In this document: positions 32,336 through 40,592 of the stretch, in pieces | Layout of the letters: every line of letters starts with the position of its first letter | Position numbering within the stretch: the first letter of the stretch is position 1 | The notes under the pieces: generated by a model | What the model was told of the DNA's origin: nothing | The model's database searches: none | The model's input: only the letters and a program-made list of their open reading frames with translations | From: an uncultured Schlesneria sp. | GTDB lineage: Bacteria > Planctomycetota > Planctomycetia > Planctomycetales > Planctomycetaceae | Length of the DNA: 64,000 nucleotides | Assembly: GCA_903871875.1 (NCBI GenBank) | Contig: CAIQIR010000068.1 | Location: forward strand, 1-64,000 | Direction: 5' to 3' | Program-made: the position numbers and the translations under genes

Positions 32336-33694
32336 ATGACCGTCACCTCTTTTTTTGACGACTTCCATCGCCGCGACTTTTTCCGCATGTGCCTGGCGGG
32401 TGCCACGGGGGCTTCGTGCTCAGGATGGCTCGGCAAATTGGCTCGAGCCGCAGAAGGGGCTCCGCCACCAAAGGCTTGTATTCTTCTCTGGATGCCAGGA
32501 GGCCCCAGTCAGACCGACACGTTCGATTTGAAATCCGGCCATAAGAATGGCGGTCCCTTTAAAGAGATTGAAACCGCCGCACCGGGCGTGCGGATCAGCG
32601 AGCATCTTCCGGGACTGGCCAAAGAAATGAAGGATCTGACCATTATCCGCAGCCTGACGACAACCGAAGGCGATCATGGTCGAGCCGCTAATATCATGTT
32701 AACGGGTTATAAAGAACAAGAAGCGGTCAAGTATCCGGTCTTGGGATCACTGGTCGCCAAAGAATTGGGGCAACCGGATAACGAACTGCCGAACTACGTC
32801 AGCATTTCCTCGACCAATTCCATTTTCCGTTCGACGGCCGACGAAGGATTTCTTGGGCCGCAATACGCTCCGCTGTCGGTCTCTGGAAACAGCAATAGTC
32901 CCCAGGCTCGCGCGAATATGGCGATCGAATTTCTGGCCCCACCTCGTCGAATAGCTCGCAGTCAAACAGAAACGCGATTTCGCATGCTCCAGGTGGTGCA
33001 GCGCGATTTCGCAGAAAGATTCGAGACCGATTCGGTGGCCACACATCGTTCCAATTACGAAAAGGCCGAACGTCTGGTGCGTTCGCAAGCTAAAAATGCG
33101 TTCAAACTCGACGAAGAACCATCGTCGCTGCGAGAGGCCTATGGTCGCAATCGGTTTGGACAAGGGTGTCTGCTCGCACGGCGACTGGTGGAACGGGGTG
33201 TCCCCTTTGTCGAAGTTGCGTTGAGTGGCACCAATGCCCGGACGGCAGCCAGTTGGGATACCCACCAGGACAACTTCGATCAAGTGAAACTCTTATCTCA
33301 GGTGCTGGATCCGGCTTGGTCGACATTGATGCGTGATCTGCGTGAACGAGGGATGCTGGAAAACACACTGGTTGTCTGGATGGGTGAGTTTGGCAGAACG
33401 CCGGTCATCAACGAAATGGGTGGCCGCGATCATTTCCCGCTGGCCTGGAGCACGGTGCTGGGAGGTGCCGGAATTCAGGGTGGTCAAGCTTACGGAGACA
33501 CGGGGCCCGACGGAATGAGAGTGGTCGACAAACCGGTGAAAGGGCCCCAATTGATCGCGACCATCTGTTCGGCCCTGGGGATCGATCCACAGAAAGAAAA
33601 CTTTACGGATGAAGGGCGTCCGATACCGATCGTCGAACGGGGGACGGTTCCTGTTCACGAGTTATTGACGACTCGATCGAAAACCACTTTGTAA
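32336..33694 (+). CDS. DUF1501 protein
   Basis: 452 residues. The N terminus has a Tat-like segment (FHRRDFFRMCLAGATGASCSG), and the family hallmarks are GGPSQTDTFD, the GEFGRTPVIN motif and GGRDHFPLAWS near the C terminus. The fold resembles sulfatases or alkaline phosphatases, but activity of DUF1501 members is not proven. It follows the DUF1549/1553 gene after 127 bp. This pairing recurs at 54010/56381, so the two products probably act together in the periplasm. Confidence 0.95.
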   Translation: MTVTSFFDDFHRRDFFRMCLAGATGASCSGWLGKLARAAEGAPPPKACILLWMPGGPSQTDTFDLKSGHKNGGPFKEIETAAPGVRISEHLPGLAKEMKDLTIIRSLTTTEGDHGRAANIMLTGYKEQEAVKYPVLGSLVAKELGQPDNELPNYVSISSTNSIFRSTADEGFLGPQYAPLSVSGNSNSPQARANMAIEFLAPPRRIARSQTETRFRMLQVVQRDFAERFETDSVATHRSNYEKAERLVRSQAKNAFKLDEEPSSLREAYGRNRFGQGCLLARRLVERGVPFVEVALSGTNARTAASWDTHQDNFDQVKLLSQVLDPAWSTLMRDLRERGMLENTLVVWMGEFGRTPVINEMGGRDHFPLAWSTVLGGAGIQGGQAYGDTGPDGMRVVDKPVKGPQLIATICSALGIDPQKENFTDEGRPIPIVERGTVPVHELLTTRSKTTL

Positions 33695-33704
33695 ATAACT
33701 AATC

Positions 33705-33725
33705 GGAAAGAACGACTTTCTTTCC
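33705..33725 (+). terminator. Hairpin after the DUF1501 gene
   Basis: Perfect 8-bp arms GGAAAGAA and TTCTTTCC around CGACT begin 11 nt past the stop. No T run follows, and the stem is weak in GC, so it may be a partial terminator or a processing site. Confidence 0.35.
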
Positions 33726-33830
33726 ATCATCGGCCCGGCCTTAGCCGTGCTGGAAAATCCACCGCAGGGAACCCGCCACACAGACGATCGAAGACGAGCC
33801 AGACGCGTTGTCCGCCACGAAGTGCATAAC

Positions 33831-35477
33831 ATGATTCGTCCCCTCACGATCACACTTTTTCTCTTCGCGCTCACTGCGGTGACGAGCGTCTGGGCCGACA
33901 CGCCTGAAACGATTTCGCAAGCCGTGGCAAGCAACAGTTCGACATCGGTTTCTCGCGTTGCCGATACACGTGACGCGTTGTTGCTGCTGGATGAAGGGCC
34001 GCTCCATTTGCGGATGCATGTCACCCTGAACGGAACCCGCTTGCAGGATGCTCGTGACGCCTACGTCGACCGTATTTTCAAGACGCTCGATGTCGATGGA
34101 AACGGGAAAATCAGTCGCTTGGAATCTCGCAAATCTCCACTCTTTTCTTCGTCGCGAGCCACCTCGTCGAATACGTTTTTGAATTCGCTCGACGAGGCCA
34201 AGGAGATCGAACGACGAGAAATCAGTCAAACGGTCGATCGTCTGGGTGGTGAGACCGTTGCGTATCGCCAAGACATTAATGGCGATAAAGGTGATCTCGA
34301 AGTCTTCAAACGGCTCGATCAGGATGGTTCGGGGTCGCTCGATCCGGCGGAAATGGCGGCGGCTGCCGATTTCATCGCGAAGTTGGACACAGACGAAGAC
34401 CAGTGCATCAGTTTTGAAGAAGTCAATCCACCACCCCCCGCCCCCAATCCGAACACGCCCGCCGCTCAACGGGACAATAAACTCAGCGAAATCATTTCAC
34501 CCAGTATTGCCGAAATGTTGCGCGATGTGCGCGAACCGTTATTGATTCGCAAGCTCCATAAGAAATATGACCGCAATCGCGATGGTCTATTGAATCAAGG
34601 GGAAATCGGTTGGGCTGTCGAGCGGTTTAAGTCTCTGGACGCCAACCGCGATCAGAATTTGGATGAAGCTGAGCTGACTCACATTGCGGACGCTACACCC
34701 GACCTCGAACTGGCCATCGAACTGGCTCCGATTGATGAAAGAGAACCGATGGTCCGCGTGCTGACGTCGCAGGGAAAACGCATTGATGACGCGACACGGC
34801 GGGATTTTGCCCGGATTGCGTTTTCGTCCGCGGTGGTCAGCGTTTCATGCCGCCAAATTGATTCGGTGCGCAAAGCCCTTGATGCGGCGATGGAGCAGTT
34901 CAATCAACTGGATATTGATGGGAATGGTTATGTCGACACCATCGAAGCGAAGGAACGACTACGCTTCCAGAGAGGTTTGTTTGAAAGCATCGACATTGAC
35001 GGTGATGGCAAATTGTTCGGTGAAGAACTCGAACGCTATGTGATGGTCCGGGGTGAACCGGCGGCGACAAGCTGTCGAGTCAACCTGTATGACACGGGAC
35101 ACGGCTTCTTCCAGCAACTGGACCGCAACGCTGACGGACGAATTTCGCGGCGGGAACTGAAACTGGTCGAGCAATCATTGAAGAGTTTGCAGAAAGCACC
35201 CGGACAGGCGGTCAAGCGAACCGATCCGATCCGTAACTTTCACCTCGAATTTGTCCGCGGCAGCTTTCAGCTATTTGCCACGTCGGATCAACCGACCATG
35301 AATCCCGCATTTCAGCAACTGGCCCCCGGTGGACCGATCTGGTTTCAACGGATGGATCGCAATAACGACGGCGATCTGTCCTGGGATGAATTTCTGGGGC
35401 CACGAACGGTTTTTGATCGCGTCGACCAAAATGGTGACGGGTATATCGACGCCAAAGAGGCCCTGAAGATCAAATGA
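33831..35477 (+). CDS. Secreted EF-hand protein with ten calcium-binding loops
   Basis: 548 residues from the ATG at 33831, chosen because it opens a signal peptide (LTITLFLFALTAVTSVWA). Ten EF-hand-like loops are visible: DVDGNGKISRLE, DQDGSGSLDPAE, DTDEDQCISFEE, DRNRDGLLNQGE, DANRDQNLDEAE, DIDGNGYVDTIE, DIDGDGKLFGEE, DRNADGRISRRE, DRNNDGDLSWDE and DQNGDGYIDAKE. DTDEDQCISFEE and DANRDQNLDEAE have weaker ligands. It should bind calcium outside the cytoplasm. It lies between the DUF1501 gene and the MoxR cluster, in the same direction. A role is not known. Confidence 0.85.
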   Translation: MIRPLTITLFLFALTAVTSVWADTPETISQAVASNSSTSVSRVADTRDALLLLDEGPLHLRMHVTLNGTRLQDARDAYVDRIFKTLDVDGNGKISRLESRKSPLFSSSRATSSNTFLNSLDEAKEIERREISQTVDRLGGETVAYRQDINGDKGDLEVFKRLDQDGSGSLDPAEMAAAADFIAKLDTDEDQCISFEEVNPPPPAPNPNTPAAQRDNKLSEIISPSIAEMLRDVREPLLIRKLHKKYDRNRDGLLNQGEIGWAVERFKSLDANRDQNLDEAELTHIADATPDLELAIELAPIDEREPMVRVLTSQGKRIDDATRRDFARIAFSSAVVSVSCRQIDSVRKALDAAMEQFNQLDIDGNGYVDTIEAKERLRFQRGLFESIDIDGDGKLFGEELERYVMVRGEPAATSCRVNLYDTGHGFFQQLDRNADGRISRRELKLVEQSLKSLQKAPGQAVKRTDPIRNFHLEFVRGSFQLFATSDQPTMNPAFQQLAPGGPIWFQRMDRNNDGDLSWDEFLGPRTVFDRVDQNGDGYIDAKEALKIK

Positions 35478-35565
35478 ATCATCGATGACGACCGGCCACG
35501 ACTTCCAACAACGGCCGCTTCACGACAAACTGAAACGGCAGAAAACCTGACATTCAAACAAGACT

Positions 35566-35591
35566 CCGGGTGACCGACCGGCCCGGGTTTT
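35566..35591 (+). terminator. Candidate terminator after the EF-hand gene
   Basis: Arms CCGGG (35566-35570) and CCCGG (35582-35586) are followed by GTTTT. The stem is short, but the T tract and placement 88 nt after the stop support a weak intrinsic terminator before the MoxR cluster. Confidence 0.35.
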
Positions 35592-35620
35592 GTCATGAGA
35601 TTTCCGAGGAGCGTTTTGAG

Positions 35621-36688
35621 ATGACCTCAGTCGATCTGGTGAAGAAGTCCTTGTCCGGAGTAGGTGACCCTCCGGGACGGCTTCCGGCGGCATTGGAGTC
35701 CAACGAAGACGCGGCCGCGGTGCTCAAACTGCGGGAAGCGCGCCAGCGCGTGCGTGAGGAAATGGCCAAAGTCGTGGTGGGACAAGACGAGATCATCGAA
35801 TCGATGATTATCGGGCTATTGTCCCGCGGCCATGTGTTGCTACATGGCGTTCCGGGGCTGGGTAAGACCAAGATGGCAAGCACGCTGGCCAAAACGCTGG
35901 ATATGGAATTCCGTCGGATTCAATTCACGCCCGATTTGATGCCATCGGACATCACGGGGACCGATGTCATCCAGCAAGACGAAGGCACGGGCCGACATCA
36001 GCTGCAGTTTGTTCGCGGGCCGGTGTTCACCAATTTTTTGCTGGCCGACGAAATCAATCGAACGCCGCCCAAAACACAATCGGCCCTATTGCAGGCCATG
36101 CAAGAAGGTGAGGTTTCGGCCGGTCGAGAAACTTACCTGCTCAAGCCGCCGTTTTTTGTGGTGGCCACGCAGAATCCGATCGAAATGGAGGGGACGTATC
36201 CGTTGCCCGAGGCCCAGGTCGACCGGTTCATGTTCAGTTTAAAAGTCAAATATCCCAAGCTCGAAGAAGAAGTTCGCATCATCAAAGGGAATACCAGCCA
36301 AAAGGAAGGATCTCCCCAGGCGATTCTGACCGCTGACGAGGTTGTTCGTCTGCAAGATCTGGTTCGCGGCGTACCAATCGACGACAGCGTCATCCGGTTT
36401 GCCGCGCGCCTGGTGGCGACCACTCGGCCGGGCGAGGGCTCCCACATCGATGGCATTCATAAATTCATCACGTATGGAGCCAGTCCCCGGGCGTCGCAGT
36501 TTCTGGTATTGGGTGCCAAAGCACGCGCCATCCTGTCCGGTCGGTATCACGTTGATTTTGCCGATATTCGCGAACTGGCACTTCCCGTTCTTCGGCATCG
36601 GCTGGTGCTGAATTTTCATGCCCGGGCAGAGAATCTTGATACCGATATGATCGTCGAGCGACTACTCAACGCCGTGAAGAACGAATAA
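35621..36688 (+). CDS. MoxR-family AAA+ ATPase
   Basis: 355 residues. The ATG at 35621 has GAGGAG about 8 nt upstream; a longer frame starts at 35570 without one. Walker A GVPGLGKTK is near 84, Walker B LLADEINR and sensor ATQNPIEMEGTYPLPEAQ follow, and the C-terminal helical lid ends the protein. MoxR ATPases act as chaperones that insert metal ions or assemble complexes involving von Willebrand proteins. The next five genes, all in the same direction and closely spaced, include a DUF58 protein and two von Willebrand proteins, so this is the head of a MoxR cluster. Confidence 0.95.
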   Translation: MTSVDLVKKSLSGVGDPPGRLPAALESNEDAAAVLKLREARQRVREEMAKVVVGQDEIIESMIIGLLSRGHVLLHGVPGLGKTKMASTLAKTLDMEFRRIQFTPDLMPSDITGTDVIQQDEGTGRHQLQFVRGPVFTNFLLADEINRTPPKTQSALLQAMQEGEVSAGRETYLLKPPFFVVATQNPIEMEGTYPLPEAQVDRFMFSLKVKYPKLEEEVRIIKGNTSQKEGSPQAILTADEVVRLQDLVRGVPIDDSVIRFAARLVATTRPGEGSHIDGIHKFITYGASPRASQFLVLGAKARAILSGRYHVDFADIRELALPVLRHRLVLNFHARAENLDTDMIVERLLNAVKNE

Positions 36689-36734
36689 TTCGATCGAACG
36701 CCAATTTGTCCAATCTTTCTTTTCGTGGGATTCC

Positions 36735-37631
36735 ATGACCGTTGCTCAAGAACTTGTCGATCCGGCTTTTTTTTCGCGGCTTGAGCATATCGAGCTTCGC
36801 GCGCGGTCGATTGTCGAAGGATTTCTGACCGGTTTGCATCGCAGTCCCTATGTCGGATTCAGCGTCGAATTTTCCTCTCACCGCGAATATGTCGCGGGCG
36901 ATGATCCGCGGCACGTCAACTGGAAGATTTATGCACGCCAGGGCCGGCTTTATGTCAAAGAGTATTCGTCGGAAACGAATCTCAATTTGTATCTGATGCT
37001 CGATGTCAGCAGTTCGATGGATTGTGCGAACACGGGCGTTGGAAAACGAATGTATGCGTCCGCGCTGGCTGCCGCCTTGGCGGTGCTGGCTTTGAAGCAG
37101 CACGACGCGGTGGGCCTGACCACGTTCGCGGATCGCGTAATCGGACATTTGGCTCCGCGAGCCAAAGCGAGGCAATTGGATGAAATCCTGAAATTGATTG
37201 AGGTCACTGAACCGTGCCCCGTTTCCGAAAGCTACGCAGGCTTGTCTCAGGCAGCCGAACTGGCGACTCGCTGTGGTCTGGTGGTGATTATCAGTGATTT
37301 TTTTGGCGACCCCGCACAGCTGATGAAACGATTAGAACAGTTTCGCTATCGCAATCACGAAGTGCTTCTCTTTCACATCTGGGATCGCTACGAACGCGAC
37401 TTACCGATCGATGGCAATATTTGTTTTCACGATCTGGAGACGAACGAGACCTTGACGACACAGGCGGAAGCGGTCCGCGAAGATTACCTGCGGGCCGTCA
37501 ATGTCTGGCGAAATGAAATCGAACAGGGTTGCCTTCAATTGGCGATTGACCGCGTCGAATTGACGACCGACGAACCGTTGGATCGGGCTTTACTCGACTA
37601 CCTGGTGCGACGGTCGAAATCGTTCGGATGA
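36735..37631 (+). CDS. DUF58 protein (von Willebrand-like)
   Basis: 298 residues. The DUF58 signature is YVAGDDPRHVNWKIYARQG, and a metal-ion-dependent adhesion site reads MLDVSSSMDC near residue 92. No membrane segment is present, so it is a soluble partner of the preceding MoxR ATPase. The intergenic distance is 46 bp upstream and 15 bp downstream. The pairing of MoxR and DUF58 is widespread, and a chaperone-client relation is usual. Confidence 0.95.
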   Translation: MTVAQELVDPAFFSRLEHIELRARSIVEGFLTGLHRSPYVGFSVEFSSHREYVAGDDPRHVNWKIYARQGRLYVKEYSSETNLNLYLMLDVSSSMDCANTGVGKRMYASALAAALAVLALKQHDAVGLTTFADRVIGHLAPRAKARQLDEILKLIEVTEPCPVSESYAGLSQAAELATRCGLVVIISDFFGDPAQLMKRLEQFRYRNHEVLLFHIWDRYERDLPIDGNICFHDLETNETLTTQAEAVREDYLRAVNVWRNEIEQGCLQLAIDRVELTTDEPLDRALLDYLVRRSKSFG

Positions 37632-37646
37632 GACGAAACAATACCG

Positions 37647-38489
37647 ATGAAACAAATACGACTAGGAACCTGTCTGTCGTTTCTGCTGGCTCTCGTTGGG
37701 CTGATGGAAGCCATTCCCGCTGCGCCGGCACAAGAATCCGCCAGCCTGCCGCCGCCGGCGGAAAAGGCCGAGAAATGGGATGATGCTCGGAAGAAGATCG
37801 AAAAGCTGCACGCCACGGTGACGGTAAACGGGGCCGTTCAACCGCTCACAATTGGCGAGAAGCCCGTGTTGTCGTTTAGCGATCCGATTCGCGAAATCAA
37901 TACTGGTACAGTCTGGCTGATTGGTCTGGAAGGACGTCCGCAGGCGATCTTGTCCTTGTTCTTCAACGATGCCGAAAATTCGTGGTCTTACGAATTGACG
38001 TCGTTGTCGACCCAGCAGGTGATGGTCGAAAAACAGCGCCGATGGAAGTGGAACACCAAGAAAAGCGGTCTGACCGTGGACCGCCTGAGTCATAAGACGA
38101 CTCCTGCCGGTTCGCCGACCGTGCGGATGACGCAGATGAAGGCGATTGCCCGCGATTTTACCGCTATGGAAAATTATCAAGGGTCGCGGATCGAATTACG
38201 GTTGCTGTCCCAACCGTTACTGCGCTACGCGGATGAGAAACAGGGAATCGTAGACGGCGCGCTGTTCGCCTTTGCTCATAGCACGGATCCAGAAGTACTA
38301 CTGGTCATCGAATCGATCAAAGGCAATGACGGCACGGCAGGATGGCGTTACGGTGCCGCTCGTTTGTCCACTGCCGAGCTGCACCTGCTCTATCAACAAG
38401 CGGAGGTTTGGACCGTCGACGCGGTCGAGACATTTGTCGTCAGTGACCCATATTACAGCCTGCAAGAACGACCATTCCCCGGTCAGTAA
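37647..38489 (+). CDS. Secreted protein of unknown function in the MoxR cluster
   Basis: 280 residues with a signal peptide (TCLSFLLALVGLMEAIPAAPAQ). The mature part contains alternating hydrophobic strands (GTVWLIGLEGRPQAILSLFF, then WSYELTSLSTQQVMV). I recognise no domain. It begins 15 nt after the DUF58 stop and is followed by the von Willebrand genes, so it is very likely in the same operon. Its position between a cytoplasmic DUF58 protein and membrane von Willebrand proteins makes it a candidate extracytoplasmic partner. Confidence 0.8.
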   Translation: MKQIRLGTCLSFLLALVGLMEAIPAAPAQESASLPPPAEKAEKWDDARKKIEKLHATVTVNGAVQPLTIGEKPVLSFSDPIREINTGTVWLIGLEGRPQAILSLFFNDAENSWSYELTSLSTQQVMVEKQRRWKWNTKKSGLTVDRLSHKTTPAGSPTVRMTQMKAIARDFTAMENYQGSRIELRLLSQPLLRYADEKQGIVDGALFAFAHSTDPEVLLVIESIKGNDGTAGWRYGAARLSTAELHLLYQQAEVWTVDAVETFVVSDPYYSLQERPFPGQ

Positions 38490-38550
38490 GAGAATTCACG
38501 GCGGCCGACCTTGGTCCGGTCGTTGAAAGAGATGCTTCAATCAGAACTCT

Positions 38551-40581
38551 ATGAACGTGATGCAGATTGCTTTTATACAACCGATGTTCTTCTGGGCGCT
38601 GGCCGGGTTGGCGATCCCCGTGTTGATGCATTTGGTGCTCAAACGGCGTAGCCGGCAAGTCCATCTGGGGACGCTGCGATTTCTGAAAACGGTGTTGCAG
38701 GCCAATGCTCGCTCTCGGAATTTGAAACGGTGGTTGTTGCTGGCGCTGCGTTTGACCTGTGTCGCCCTGCTGGTCGGACTATTTGCGCGTCCCTATCTGC
38801 AGGGTCACGAAGAATCGGCTGCGCGACAATTCCTGGTGATTCTCATCGACCAGTCGGCATCGATGGAGCGTCGCGGATCCTCTGGACGATTGATCGATCA
38901 AGCAGTAGCCGAAGCGCGGCGGATTGTCGCGGCGACCGAGGCACAACGGATAGTTAATGAAAATGGAAATGCGGCGGATTTGCACGTGGCCTATTTCGAT
39001 CATCAAGTTCGTCCGATTGAGGTCGACGAGAAATCGAAGAACGATACGACTTCATTACTCAAACAGCTTAAGGCACCCGCGAATCTGACGGGAACGACGA
39101 ACTACAGTGCCGCCATGGTTTGGGCGGCCGACGTCTGTTTGAGGTCGCAGCAAAAGAAGCGACGAGTGATTCTGCTGACCGACTTGCAACGCGTGGGATT
39201 GGCCTGGTCAGAAGTCGAGCCACTGCCGCCTGGAGTGGAGGTTCAGGTCGTCGATCTGGGGCAACCGCAAACGATCAATGCCGCAATTAGCGCGATCAAG
39301 CTTCCTGCCACCGTGATTCGCCCGCGAACGAAAACCGCTGTGACCGTGACAGTCTTCAACGCCGGGCCGTTTCCATTGGAGAAGGCCGAAGTTGTGTTGC
39401 ATGCCACGCGCGGCGATCAACAGGTGACATTACGGCAACAGGTCAGTGTGGAAGCGGGCTCGACCGGTCTAGTCGAGTTCGAGACGCCCGAATTGGACGA
39501 AGGCTTGTGGCGCGGCTATGCCGAGTTGCAACACGAGGACGATTTGGCCTTCGACAACAAGCGGTGGTTTGCCGTGTTGGTGGCCGCCCCATTGGCCACC
39601 TTAATTGTTGAGGGACAACCAAACGATCTGCCTCAGCGAACCGCCGCGTACTATCTCGAAACCAGTTTACGGCTGGCTCCTCCCGGTGACGTCGCTCCCG
39701 AACGATTGTTCGAGCCGACCGTATTGGCGCTCAAGCAAGGGGTGACATTGCCTGATTTGAGCATGACTTCGCTGGTCGTATTGGCCAACGTGCCATCGCT
39801 GACTCAGGCAGACGCCACTCGCTTATCGACCTGGGTTCGTGCTGGCGGGGGGTTATTGGTTTTTGCTGGCGAGCCCACGACGGCCGAAGGCCTGGACCCG
39901 CTGATCGAAGCCGGATTGGGGGTGGGAACCGTGACGGGATTTTCGACATCGAACGATGTTCCGTGGCGGCTGGAAACTTGGAGTGCTGATCATCCGATTT
40001 TTGAACCCTTCGGTGACGTCCAAAGGGGCGAACTCGCACGGACTGCGTTTCGAGGAATTTCTCCGCTGGAACCGTCGTCGGATGCCACCGTGCTTGCTCG
40101 CTTCACGGGCGGTGCTCCGGCTGTGATCGAACGAATGCTCGATCGTGGTCGAGTGATCTGGTTTGCGGCGGGCTGTGATGGAACCTGGAGCGACTGGCCG
40201 CGAAGCCGACTGTTCCTGCCGCTAAACTATCAGCTACTGAGCGATCTGGGGGGCTTGTTGGAAGGCGGCCCAGTACGTGAAAACGTGATCGATAATCGGT
40301 CCGCTGTCGATTTGGTTCCGGGTGTGTTCGCTGAAGGGCCACACTGGAACACTATCAATGTGAGTCCTCGCGAATCTGAAACGGACCGTTGTACCGTGGA
40401 GGAATTTGCTAACCGGTTTGGATTTGATCCGGCCGGCCCGACGTCGACAGAATTGAGAAGCTTACCACTGTTGACCGCAGGCCTGGACGTTCGGAACGAC
40501 GAGCTATGGGCATGGGTGTTGGCCGGCTTATTGGGGCTCTTTTTGGCAGAGGGCTTCTTGGCGAATCGCACGACGAGCTGA
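38551..40581 (+). CDS. BatA-like membrane protein with von Willebrand domain
   Basis: 676 residues. The N-terminal BatA-type double membrane segment (FIQPMFFWALAGLAIPVLMHL and LLLALRLTCVALLVGL) is followed by a von Willebrand domain with the metal site VILIDQSASMERR near residue 100. A later region with LVVLANVPSLTQADATRLSTW and AGGGLLVFAGEP resembles a glutamine-amidotransferase-like fold, and a final membrane helix (LWAWVLAGLLGLFLAEGFL) ends the chain. It is anchored in the inner membrane with the domains probably periplasmic. It follows the secreted unknown gene by 61 bp and precedes the DUF4175-like gene by 11 bp. Confidence 0.9.
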   Translation: MNVMQIAFIQPMFFWALAGLAIPVLMHLVLKRRSRQVHLGTLRFLKTVLQANARSRNLKRWLLLALRLTCVALLVGLFARPYLQGHEESAARQFLVILIDQSASMERRGSSGRLIDQAVAEARRIVAATEAQRIVNENGNAADLHVAYFDHQVRPIEVDEKSKNDTTSLLKQLKAPANLTGTTNYSAAMVWAADVCLRSQQKKRRVILLTDLQRVGLAWSEVEPLPPGVEVQVVDLGQPQTINAAISAIKLPATVIRPRTKTAVTVTVFNAGPFPLEKAEVVLHATRGDQQVTLRQQVSVEAGSTGLVEFETPELDEGLWRGYAELQHEDDLAFDNKRWFAVLVAAPLATLIVEGQPNDLPQRTAAYYLETSLRLAPPGDVAPERLFEPTVLALKQGVTLPDLSMTSLVVLANVPSLTQADATRLSTWVRAGGGLLVFAGEPTTAEGLDPLIEAGLGVGTVTGFSTSNDVPWRLETWSADHPIFEPFGDVQRGELARTAFRGISPLEPSSDATVLARFTGGAPAVIERMLDRGRVIWFAAGCDGTWSDWPRSRLFLPLNYQLLSDLGGLLEGGPVRENVIDNRSAVDLVPGVFAEGPHWNTINVSPRESETDRCTVEEFANRFGFDPAGPTSTELRSLPLLTAGLDVRNDELWAWVLAGLLGLFLAEGFLANRTTS

Positions 40582-40592
40582 ACGAGGCGAAT

